From assembly GCF_010728155.1 (NCBI RefSeq), contig NZ_AP022605.1:186001-250000 (forward strand): a DNA stretch of 64,000 nt. The letters run 5' to 3'. How positions within the stretch are numbered: position 1 is the first letter of the stretch; the number at the start of each line of letters is the position of its first letter. Positions 57,294 through 64,000 of the stretch are shown here, in pieces. The position numbers and the translations under genes were made by a program. The notes beneath the pieces are model-generated. The model did no database searches. It saw nothing but the letters and a program-made list of their open reading frames with translations, and was not told the DNA's origin. This stretch comes from Mycolicibacterium doricum. GTDB lineage: Bacteria > Actinomycetota > Actinomycetes > Mycobacteriales > Mycobacteriaceae.

Positions 57294-58513
57294 GCGCCGG
57301 CCGTCAAGACGAGGTGCCGTCGGTCCGCAGGCCCGCCGAGCTGCCCGAAGGGGTCGGGCAGGCGACCATCGGTGTGCGCGGCGGTCTGCTGAGATCCGGT
57401 TTCGAGGAGACCGCCGAGGCCATGTACCTCACCTCCGGATACGTGTACGCGTCGGCCGCCGAGGCGGAGAAGGCGTTCACCGGGGAGATCGACCGGTATG
57501 TCTACTCACGGTACGGCAATCCGACGATCACGATGTTCGAGGAACGGCTGCGCCTGATGGAGGGTGCGCCCGCCTGCTTCGCGACGGCGACCGGTATGGC
57601 GGCGGTGTTCACGTCGCTGGGCGCGTTGCTCGGCGCCGGTGACCGGTTGGTCGCCGCGCGTTCGCTGTTCGGCTCGTGTTTCGTGGTCTGCAACGAGATC
57701 CTGCCGCGGTGGGGTGTGGAGACGGTGTTCGTCGACGGGGACGACCTCGCGCAGTGGGAGGAGGCGCTGTCGGTCCCCACACAGGCGGTGTTCTTCGAGA
57801 CGCCGTCGAATCCGATGCAGTCCCTGGTCGACATCGCCGCGGTCTCCGACATGGCTCATGCGGCCGGCGCAACGGTGGTGCTGGACAACGTCTTCGCGAC
57901 GCCGCTGCTGCAGCAGGGCATGCCGCTGGGCGCCGACGTGGTGGTCTATTCCGGTACCAAGCACATCGACGGGCAGGGCCGGGTGCTCGGCGGCGCGATC
58001 CTCGGGTCACAGGAGTACATCGACGGTCCGGTGCAGAAGCTGATGCGCCACACCGGCCCGGCGATCAGCGCCTTCAACGCGTGGACGCTGCTCAAGGGGT
58101 TGGAGACGCTGGCGGTGCGGTTGGATTATTCGAACCGATCGGCGCAGCGGATCGCGGAGTTCCTCGAGGAGCATCCGTCGGTGGGTTGGGTGAAATACCC
58201 CTTCCTCCAGTCCCATCCCCAGTACGACCTGGCCAAGCGGCAGATGTGTGGCGGCGGAACCGTCGTCACGTTCGAACTGTCCGGCGGCAAGGACCGGGCC
58301 TTCGAGGTGCTCGACAAGCTGCAGTTGATCGACATCTCGAACAACCTCGGCGACGCCAAATCGCTGATCACGCACCCCGCCACGACCACGCACCGGGCGA
58401 TGGGCCCGGAGGGCCGCGCCGCGATCGGTCTGGGTGACGGTGTGGTGCGGGTCTCGGTCGGGCTGGAGGGCACCGATGATCTGATCCGCGACCTCGACCG
58501 GGCACTCAGTTAG
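57290..58513 (+). CDS. metZ: O-succinylhomoserine sulfhydrylase MetZ
   Basis: A 407-residue PLP enzyme of the Cys/Met metabolism family. RYGNPTITMFEERL, ETPSNPMQSLVDI and the PLP Lys in VVYSGTKHIDGQGRVLGG are present. It makes homocysteine from O-succinyl- or O-acetylhomoserine and sulfide. ATG 57290 overlaps the rhodanese stop. It corresponds to Rv0391. No SAM riboswitch is visible upstream. Confidence 0.94.
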   Translation: MSAGRQDEVPSVRRPAELPEGVGQATIGVRGGLLRSGFEETAEAMYLTSGYVYASAAEAEKAFTGEIDRYVYSRYGNPTITMFEERLRLMEGAPACFATATGMAAVFTSLGALLGAGDRLVAARSLFGSCFVVCNEILPRWGVETVFVDGDDLAQWEEALSVPTQAVFFETPSNPMQSLVDIAAVSDMAHAAGATVVLDNVFATPLLQQGMPLGADVVVYSGTKHIDGQGRVLGGAILGSQEYIDGPVQKLMRHTGPAISAFNAWTLLKGLETLAVRLDYSNRSAQRIAEFLEEHPSVGWVKYPFLQSHPQYDLAKRQMCGGGTVVTFELSGGKDRAFEVLDKLQLIDISNNLGDAKSLITHPATTTHRAMGPEGRAAIGLGDGVVRVSVGLEGTDDLIRDLDRALS

Positions 58514-58566
58514 TGTCGCGGGAAGTCCGCGGCGGGCCCGGAAAGAGGGCCTGAAAAGGTGATCCG

Positions 58567-59061
58567 GTGATCGCAGACTTGCGGTTCCTAGCCGTGGATC
58601 AGAGCGACCCGCTGGCCGAGCCCCTGCTCGCCGAACTCGCCGTCGAATACGCCGACCGGTACGAGGGCCGCGCCGAGGCGATCCTCGCGTGGCTGCGCCG
58701 CTACCCGGCCTCGGAGTTCTCCCCACCCCACGGCGCCCTGCTGATCGGGCTGCTGGGCGACACCCCCGTCACCGGCGGGGCGTTCCGCCGCTTCGGTGTC
58801 GTCGAGGGAGCCGAGACCGCCGAACTCAAACGCATCTGGACCGACAGCGCGCATCGCCGACGGGGTTTCGGCCGCGCACTGCTCGCCGAACTCGAACGGG
58901 AGATCGCCGCCCGCGGCTACCGCCGGATCTACCTGACCACCGGCGACCGCCAGCCCGAGGCCGAGGCGCTCTATCTCGCGGCCGGCTATCAGCGCCTCGC
59001 CGAACCCCTTCCCGCGGAGGAGGAGGTGTACCCGGTGGCGTTCGCCAAGCTGCTGCGGTGA
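58567..59061 (+). CDS. GNAT-family acetyltransferase
   Basis: A 164-residue protein from GTG 58567, with AAAAGG upstream. The acetyl-CoA loop is in ELKRIWTDSAHRRRGFGRALLAELE (the RRxGxG/A pattern) and the last strand pair in YLTTGDRQPEAEALYLAAGY. The substrate is unknown. It stands 53 bp after metZ and is convergent with the MBL-fold gene. Confidence 0.88.
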   Translation: MIADLRFLAVDQSDPLAEPLLAELAVEYADRYEGRAEAILAWLRRYPASEFSPPHGALLIGLLGDTPVTGGAFRRFGVVEGAETAELKRIWTDSAHRRRGFGRALLAELEREIAARGYRRIYLTTGDRQPEAEALYLAAGYQRLAEPLPAEEEVYPVAFAKLLR

Positions 59062-59102
59062 CCGCTTTGTCAGCTGCGCGAGCGTCACACGCGACCGTTG
59101 GC

Positions 59103-59834
59103 CTAGCGGGCGGCGGCCTGCGCAGCCTCGCCGATCGGTCCGCGCCACAGCGGACCGTGTCCGGGCAGCAGTACATCGGTCTGTAGCGACGCCAGCGCGG
59201 CGAGGCTGCCCACGCAGCGCCTCTGGTCGTGGTTGAAGAGATCAGGCAGCAGCTGCGGGCGGATGTCGGTGAGCAGTGGGTGACCGGTCACCAGCGCGTC
59301 GCCACTGACGAGTACGCCGTCGACGAGGTAGGAACAGTGGCCGCCGGTGTGGCCGGGCGTCGGGACGGCTCTCGGGGTTCCGGGCAGCGTCGCGGCGACC
59401 TCGTCGGTCAGGGCTTGGGCGGTCGGGATGCCACCGCGGTGTGTCCCGCCTTTGCCGCTGATGGCCAACGACCATTTCAGCCAGCGGGGCTGCCAGGCAT
59501 GTCTGGCGACGGCGAGCGGAGACACCTGTTCGAGGTAGTCGCGTTTGGCGTGGCCGACCTCGTCGGCGTGGGCGTAGACCGGCACGCCGTGCGTCTCGGC
59601 GAACCAGATCGCCGAACCGAAGTGGTCGACGTGAGCGTGTGTCAACAGGATTGCGCGGATGTCGTCGACTCCGAAACCCAACCGCCGTACGGACTCTACG
59701 ACGTCGTCGCGGTGCCCGGGAAAGCCGGCGTCGATGAGCAGCACGCCTGCGTCGTCGGCGACCAGCGTCCAGTTCACCAGGTCGGTCCGCGCGAGGTGAA
59801 CCCGGTCGGTCACGGCTGTCAGTGCTGCTGCCAT
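59103..59834 (-). CDS. Metallo-beta-lactamase fold hydrolase (Rv0406c-like)
   Basis: A 243-residue protein from ATG 59834. The zinc motif [10 protein letters not shown], with later His in [13 protein letters not shown], Asp in LVSGDAL and a terminal LLPGHG His, makes a complete binuclear site. The substrate is unknown. It lies next to and divergent from fgd1 as in M. tuberculosis (Rv0406c-fgd1). The start is set by the family N-terminus. Confidence 0.88.
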   Translation of the reverse strand: MAAALTAVTDRVHLARTDLVNWTLVADDAGVLLIDAGFPGHRDDVVESVRRLGFGVDDIRAILLTHAHVDHFGSAIWFAETHGVPVYAHADEVGHAKRDYLEQVSPLAVARHAWQPRWLKWSLAISGKGGTHRGGIPTAQALTDEVAATLPGTPRAVPTPGHTGGHCSYLVDGVLVSGDALVTGHPLLTDIRPQLLPDLFNHDQRRCVGSLAALASLQTDVLLPGHGPLWRGPIGEAAQAAAR

Positions 59835-59836
59835 GC

Positions 59837-59869
59837 CGCGAGTGTAGGCAGGGACGCGAGTGTAGGCAG
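59837..59869. repeat. 15-bp direct repeat between MBL gene and fgd1
   Basis: CGCGAGTGTAGGCAG at 59837-59851 and 59855-59869, an 18-bp period, lying across the divergent promoter region. It could be an operator or a -10 duplication (AGTGTAGGC). Confidence 0.65.
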
Positions 59870-59914
59870 AGGAGTAGAAACGAGGCGTGCGCACGCGAGG
59901 AGCAGGGAGAGACC

Positions 59915-60925
59915 ATGGCTGAACTCACACTGGGATACAAGGCGTCGGCGGAGCAGTTCGCGCCGCGGGAACTCGTCGAACTAGCGGTGGCGGCCGAAGC
60001 GCACGGGATGGACAGCGCGACGGTCAGTGATCACTTCCAGCCGTGGCGCCACGAGGGTGGGCATGCACCGTTCTCGTTGGCGTGGATGACCGCCGTCGGT
60101 GAGCGCACCGAGCGCCTGCAGCTGGGCACGTCGGTGCTGACGCCGACGTTCCGGTACAACCCGGCCGTTATCGCGCAGGCTTTCGCGACGATGGCGTGTC
60201 TGTACCCTAACCGGATCTTCCTCGGTGTGGGCACCGGCGAGGCACTCAACGAGATCGCTACCGGATATGAGGGCGACTGGCCGGACTTCAAGGAGCGGTT
60301 CGCGCGGCTGCGCGAATCGGTGCGGTTGATGCGGGAGCTGTGGCTGGGCGACCGCGTCGACTTCGAGGGGGAGTATTACCGCACCAAGGGTGCGTTGATC
60401 TACGACGTGCCTGAAGGTGGTGTGCCGGTATATGTCGCGGCGGGCGGGCCAGTGGTCGCCAAGTACGCCGGCCGCTCTGGTGACGGTTTCATCTGCACCT
60501 CCGGCAAGGGTGAGGAGCTGTACCGGGACAGGCTGCTGCCTGCGGTCGCCGAAGGCGCCGACGCGGCCGGTAAGAACGTCGACGACGTCGACAAGATGAT
60601 CGAAATCAAGATCTCCTACGACACCGATCCCGAACTGGCGCTGGAGAACACGCGGTTCTGGGCGCCGTTGTCGCTGACCCCCGAACAGAAGCACAGTATC
60701 GACGACCCGATCGAGATGGAGAAGGCCGCCGACGAGTTGCCGATCGAACAGGTCGCCAAGCGCTGGATCGTGGCATCAGATCCGGAGGAGGCCGTCGAGA
60801 AGGTCAAGGACTATGTCGGATGGGGCTTGAACCACTTGGTGTTCCACGCCCCGGGCCACGACCAGCGCCGCTTCCTCGAACTGTTCCAGCGGGATCTGGA
60901 GCCACGGCTGCGCAAGCTTGGCTGA
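59915..60925 (+). CDS. fgd1: F420-dependent glucose-6-phosphate dehydrogenase Fgd1
   Basis: A 336-residue enzyme from ATG 59915 (GGGAGA upstream). Characteristic [48 protein letters not shown] and [10 protein letters not shown] segments match mycobacterial Fgd1. It oxidises glucose-6-phosphate and supplies F420H2, used by the LLM enzymes elsewhere in the window and needed to activate nitroimidazole prodrugs. It is followed by pta-ackA as in M. tuberculosis. Confidence 0.96.
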   Translation: MAELTLGYKASAEQFAPRELVELAVAAEAHGMDSATVSDHFQPWRHEGGHAPFSLAWMTAVGERTERLQLGTSVLTPTFRYNPAVIAQAFATMACLYPNRIFLGVGTGEALNEIATGYEGDWPDFKERFARLRESVRLMRELWLGDRVDFEGEYYRTKGALIYDVPEGGVPVYVAAGGPVVAKYAGRSGDGFICTSGKGEELYRDRLLPAVAEGADAAGKNVDDVDKMIEIKISYDTDPELALENTRFWAPLSLTPEQKHSIDDPIEMEKAADELPIEQVAKRWIVASDPEEAVEKVKDYVGWGLNHLVFHAPGHDQRRFLELFQRDLEPRLRKLG

Positions 60926-61020
60926 CGGGTCTTCGACAACAAACTTCGCCGACCCTGACCGTTTCTCCGGAAGTCAGCGGTGTGCTGGCCGCAATGCCGC
61001 TGATGCGGCAGGCTGTGAGG

Positions 61021-63105
61021 GTGCCCGACCAGACCGACTCGCGCGTCTCTGCGATCTACGTCGCGTCGCCGGAAGGCGACACCGGGAAATCGACCATCGC
61101 GCTCGGACTGCTCGACCGCCTGACGGCCACCGCCGCCAAGGTGGGCGTGTTCCGGCCCATCACCCGGCAGGGTCCGGCACGGGACTACATCCTGGAGCTG
61201 TTGCTGGCCCACGCCACGGCAGGCCTGCCGTACGAGGACTGCGTGGGAGTGAGTTATCACCAACTGCACGAGGACCCCGACAACGCGCTCGCCGATATCG
61301 TCGACCGATTCCACCGCGTCGCGGACCGATGCGACGCTGTGCTGATCGTGGGTAGCGACTACACGGACGTGGCCAGCCCGAGCGAGCTGTCGATGAACGC
61401 GCGTATCGCCGCCAACCTCAGCGCGCCGGTCGTCCTCGCCGTCAAGGCCCGCGGACGCACTCCCGAGGAGGTCGTCCAGGTCGTCGACCTTTGCCTCGAC
61501 GAGATCGCCGTCCACCACGCGCACACCGCCGCGGTGGTGGCCAACCGATGTGATCCCGACCAGCTCGACGAGGTGCGCCAGGCGCTGCAGCGCAACGGCG
61601 GCCCGCAGGCCTACGTGTTGCCCGAGGAACCGGTGCTCGTTGCGCCGTCGGTCGCCGAACTGCGCGACGCTGTCGACGGCACCATGATCAGCGGCGACGA
61701 GACACTGCTGGTCCGCGAGGCGATGGACGTGCTGGTCGCGGGCATGACCGCCGAACACGTGCTGGAGCGGTTGACCGAAGGCGTCACCGTGGTGACACCC
61801 GGCGATCGGTCCGACGTGGTCCTTGTCGTCGCCAGCGCCCATGCGGCCGAAGGGTTTCCGTCGTTGTCGAGCATCATCCTCAACGGTGGGCTGCAGCTGC
61901 ATCCTTCGGTCGCCAGACTGGTCGCCGGGCTGGGGCTGCGGTTGCCGATCGTCGCCACCGACTACGGCACGTTCGAGACCGCCAGTCGGGTGGCGGGCAC
62001 CAGAGGGCGGGTGACCGCCACGTCGGCGCGCAAGATCGACACCGCGCTGACGCTGATGGAGACCCATGTCGACACCGCGGAGCTGTTGAGCCGGTTGGCG
62101 ATTCCGATCCCGACGGTCACCACCCCGCAGATGTTCACCTACCAGCTTCTCGACCGGGCGCGGGCGGACCGCAAGCGGATCGTCCTGCCCGAGGGGGACG
62201 ACGACCGCATCCTCAAAGCGGCGGGCCGCCTGCTGGCGCGCGGCGTCGCGGATCTGACGATCCTCGGGGAGGAGGCACGGGTGCGAGCTCGTGCCGCCGA
62301 ACTCGGCGTCGACCTGAGCGCCGCGGCGGTGCTCGATCCGCGGACCAGCGACCTGTGCGACCGGTTCGCCGAGCAGTATGCCGAACTGCGCAAGCACAAG
62401 GGCGTCACCGTCGAGCAGGCCCGGGAGGTCATCCACGACGTCTCGTACTTCGGCACCATGCTGGTGCACAACGACATGGTCGACGGCATGGTCTCCGGTG
62501 CGGCGCACACCACGGCACACACGGTCCGTCCGGCGTTCGAGATCATCAAGACCCTGCCCGACGTGTCGACGGTCTCGAGCATTTTCCTGATGTGTCTGGC
62601 GGACCGGGTGCTGGCCTACGGCGACTGCGCCATCGTTGTCAACCCGACTTCCGAACAGTTGGCCGACATCGCCATCTCCTCCGCGCGCACGGCGGCGCGG
62701 TTCGGCATCGAGCCTCGGGTGGCGATGTTGTCCTACTCGACGGGCACATCCGGCACCGGCGCCGACGTGGAGAAGGTGCGCGAGGCAACCGAACTCGTGC
62801 ACAAGCGGGAACCCGACCTGCTCGTCGAGGGCCCGATCCAGTACGACGCCGCCGTGGAACCGTCGGTCGCCAAGACGAAGATGCCGGAGTCACCCGTCGC
62901 CGGCCGGGCCACCGTGCTGATCTTCCCCGATCTCAACACCGGCAACAACACCTACAAGGCAGTGCAGCGCAGCGCCGGGGCGATCGCCATCGGCCCGGTC
63001 CTGCAGGGGCTCAACAAACCGGTCAACGACCTCTCGCGGGGCGCCCTGGTCGAAGACATCGTCAACACGGTCGCGATCACCGCGATCCAGGCCCAGGGGG
63101 ACTGA
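61021..63105 (+). CDS. pta: Phosphate acetyltransferase
   Basis: About 694 residues from GTG 61021, which fits the 690-residue Rv0408; GTG 61015 and ATGs 61003 and 60994 are alternatives, and no ribosome site decides. The N-terminal BioD/DRTGG half begins with the P-loop [10 protein letters not shown]. The C-terminal catalytic half has [17 protein letters not shown] and [16 protein letters not shown]. It interconverts acetyl-CoA and acetyl phosphate. Its stop overlaps the ackA start (TGATG). Confidence 0.92.
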   Translation: MPDQTDSRVSAIYVASPEGDTGKSTIALGLLDRLTATAAKVGVFRPITRQGPARDYILELLLAHATAGLPYEDCVGVSYHQLHEDPDNALADIVDRFHRVADRCDAVLIVGSDYTDVASPSELSMNARIAANLSAPVVLAVKARGRTPEEVVQVVDLCLDEIAVHHAHTAAVVANRCDPDQLDEVRQALQRNGGPQAYVLPEEPVLVAPSVAELRDAVDGTMISGDETLLVREAMDVLVAGMTAEHVLERLTEGVTVVTPGDRSDVVLVVASAHAAEGFPSLSSIILNGGLQLHPSVARLVAGLGLRLPIVATDYGTFETASRVAGTRGRVTATSARKIDTALTLMETHVDTAELLSRLAIPIPTVTTPQMFTYQLLDRARADRKRIVLPEGDDDRILKAAGRLLARGVADLTILGEEARVRARAAELGVDLSAAAVLDPRTSDLCDRFAEQYAELRKHKGVTVEQAREVIHDVSYFGTMLVHNDMVDGMVSGAAHTTAHTVRPAFEIIKTLPDVSTVSSIFLMCLADRVLAYGDCAIVVNPTSEQLADIAISSARTAARFGIEPRVAMLSYSTGTSGTGADVEKVREATELVHKREPDLLVEGPIQYDAAVEPSVAKTKMPESPVAGRATVLIFPDLNTGNNTYKAVQRSAGAIAIGPVLQGLNKPVNDLSRGALVEDIVNTVAITAIQAQGD

Positions 63106-64000
63106 TGGCCCGCACAGTGCTCGTGCTCAACTCCGGCTCCTCGTCGGTGAAATTCCAACTGGTCGAACCGGATACCGGGCGCGCCGTGGCGAACGGAATC
63201 GTCGAGCGCATCGGCGAGGAATCCTCTTCGGCGAGCCTGACATACGGCGAGCGGGAGGTGACCCGCGACGACCCCGTCGCCGACCATGACGCTGCGCTGA
63301 GGGCGGCGTTCGACCTGTTCGACGCGGCCGGCGCGGATCTGGGCACAGGCCTGGTCGCCGTCGGGCACCGTGTCGTCCACGGCGGCCCGGATCTCTATCG
63401 GCCCACCGTCATCGACGACGCCCTGGTCGGAAAGCTCGAGGAGCTGGCTACGCTGGCGCCGCTGCACAATCCGCCTGCCGTACTCGGTATCCGGGTGGCC
63501 CGCAAGGCGCTGCCCGACCTGCCACACGTCGCGGTGTTCGACACCGCCTACTTCCACGACTTGCCTGCCGCCGCGGCGACCTACGCGATCGACCGGGACA
63601 TCGCCGAGCAGTGGCACATCCGGCGCTACGGGTTCCACGGCACGTCGCATCGGTATGTCAGCGAGCAGGCCGCACTGTTCCTCGACGCCCCGTTGTCGTC
63701 GTTGAGCCAGCTCGTGCTGCACCTGGGCAACGGTGCTTCGGCGTCGGCGATCCTCGGTGGCCGACCGGTCGACACCTCGATGGGTTTGACGCCGATGGAG
63801 GGACTGGTGATGGGCACCCGGTCCGGCGACATCGATCCCGGCGTCTTCGCCTATCTCTGGCGGACAGCTGGTATGGCGGTCGACGAGATCGAGACGATGC
63901 TCAACAAGCGGGCCGGGGTACGTGGTCTTGGTGGTGAGATCGACTTCAGGCTGCTGCATCAGCGCATCCAAAGCGGTGACGAACAAGCGCAACTCGCCTA
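63105..64000 (+). CDS. ackA: Acetate kinase (3' truncated by window end)
   Basis: The frame opens at ATG 63105, overlapping the pta stop, and is still open at base 64000, giving about 298 residues of an expected ~385. Motifs [46 protein letters not shown] and [12 protein letters not shown] are those of AckA. It converts acetyl phosphate and ADP to acetate and ATP, completing the Pta-AckA pathway. Confidence 0.95.
   Translation, partial: MARTVLVLNSGSSSVKFQLVEPDTGRAVANGIVERIGEESSSASLTYGEREVTRDDPVADHDAALRAAFDLFDAAGADLGTGLVAVGHRVVHGGPDLYRPTVIDDALVGKLEELATLAPLHNPPAVLGIRVARKALPDLPHVAVFDTAYFHDLPAAAATYAIDRDIAEQWHIRRYGFHGTSHRYVSEQAALFLDAPLSSLSQLVLHLGNGASASAILGGRPVDTSMGLTPMEGLVMGTRSGDIDPGVFAYLWRTAGMAVDEIETMLNKRAGVRGLGGEIDFRLLHQRIQSGDEQAQLA

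Noticed and set aside
60811..62802. Minus-strand open frame of 663 codons opposite pta
   Set aside because: No domain is recognisable, and pta on the plus strand has intact P-loop and PTA motifs throughout.

Overview
The window looks like a chromosomal segment of a mycobacterium, most likely a fast-growing Mycolicibacterium-type species. It is GC-rich and carries genes typical of mycobacteria: the iniB-iniA-iniC isoniazid-inducible cluster with an IniR-type regulator, dnaK-grpE-dnaJ-hspR and clpB under HAIR (HspR) sites, ttfA, fgd1 with pta-ackA, a mycothiol-type DinB enzyme, rmlA, and orphan ESX-1 secretion-associated (esp-like) genes. Gene order follows the Rv0332-Rv0409 part of M. tuberculosis as I remember it. 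The block from the Rv0385-like gene and clpB to purA and the PaaI-like gene is flipped relative to that genome.

Layout. 0-4.6 kb: end of a mycothiol-dependent isomerase-type gene, an NTF2-like gene, rmlA, then (minus) a YibE/F membrane protein downstream of an alanine/aspartate-type aminotransferase. 4.6-7.8 kb: etfD-type membrane Fe-S reductase behind two tandem 20-bp dyads. 7.8-20.8 kb: envelope-stress region, made of iniR, a membrane-anchored Hsp70-like protein, an IniB-N small protein, iniB, iniA and iniC (dynamin-like GTPases), a second Hsp70-like protein, and two small single-pass proteins with Thr/Pro-rich tails. 20.8-23.5 kb: F420-type oxidoreductase, a TIGR03085-type protein, a small membrane protein and an LpqJ-like lipoprotein. 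23.5-27.9 kb: dnaK operon. 27.9-31.3 kb: aldose-1-epimerase-like protein, flavohemoprotein, remnants of a TetR/membrane-protein pair, and a GAP (Sap) family protein. 31.5-34 kb: a small orphan espA/espC/espD-like operon and a divergent DUF2510/LURP-one-type gene. 34-36.7 kb: clpB. 36.9-46.1 kb: ttfA, SDR, SPOUT methyltransferase, GH76, NhaA-DsbA fusion, hydrolase, LLM oxidoreductase, nitronate monooxygenase-like protein, DedA. 46.3-53.6 kb: fba, small conserved genes, CDF transporter, M50 protease, purA, thioesterase. 53.6-64 kb: ferredoxin/P450 pair, purT, rhodanese-metZ, GNAT, MBL hydrolase, fgd1, pta and the first part of ackA, which runs off the end.

How the genes fit together. HAIR sites link dnaK-grpE-dnaJ-hspR and clpB into one disaggregation and heat-shock regulon with HspR feedback. 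The ini region combines two membrane dynamins, IniB-N proteins, an ATPase regulator of the trehalose-responsive IniR type, and two Hsp70-fold membrane proteins whose phosphate-1 aspartate is replaced by serine. It is the best candidate for an incompletely described system. Four proteins there share one architecture: cytoplasmic part, Pro-Trp-aromatic junction, one membrane helix, low-complexity Thr/Pro/Ala outer tail. Central metabolism is represented by fba, purA, purT, metZ, pta-ackA, fgd1 and etfD. I saw no tRNA, rRNA, CRISPR array, prophage or complete insertion sequence.
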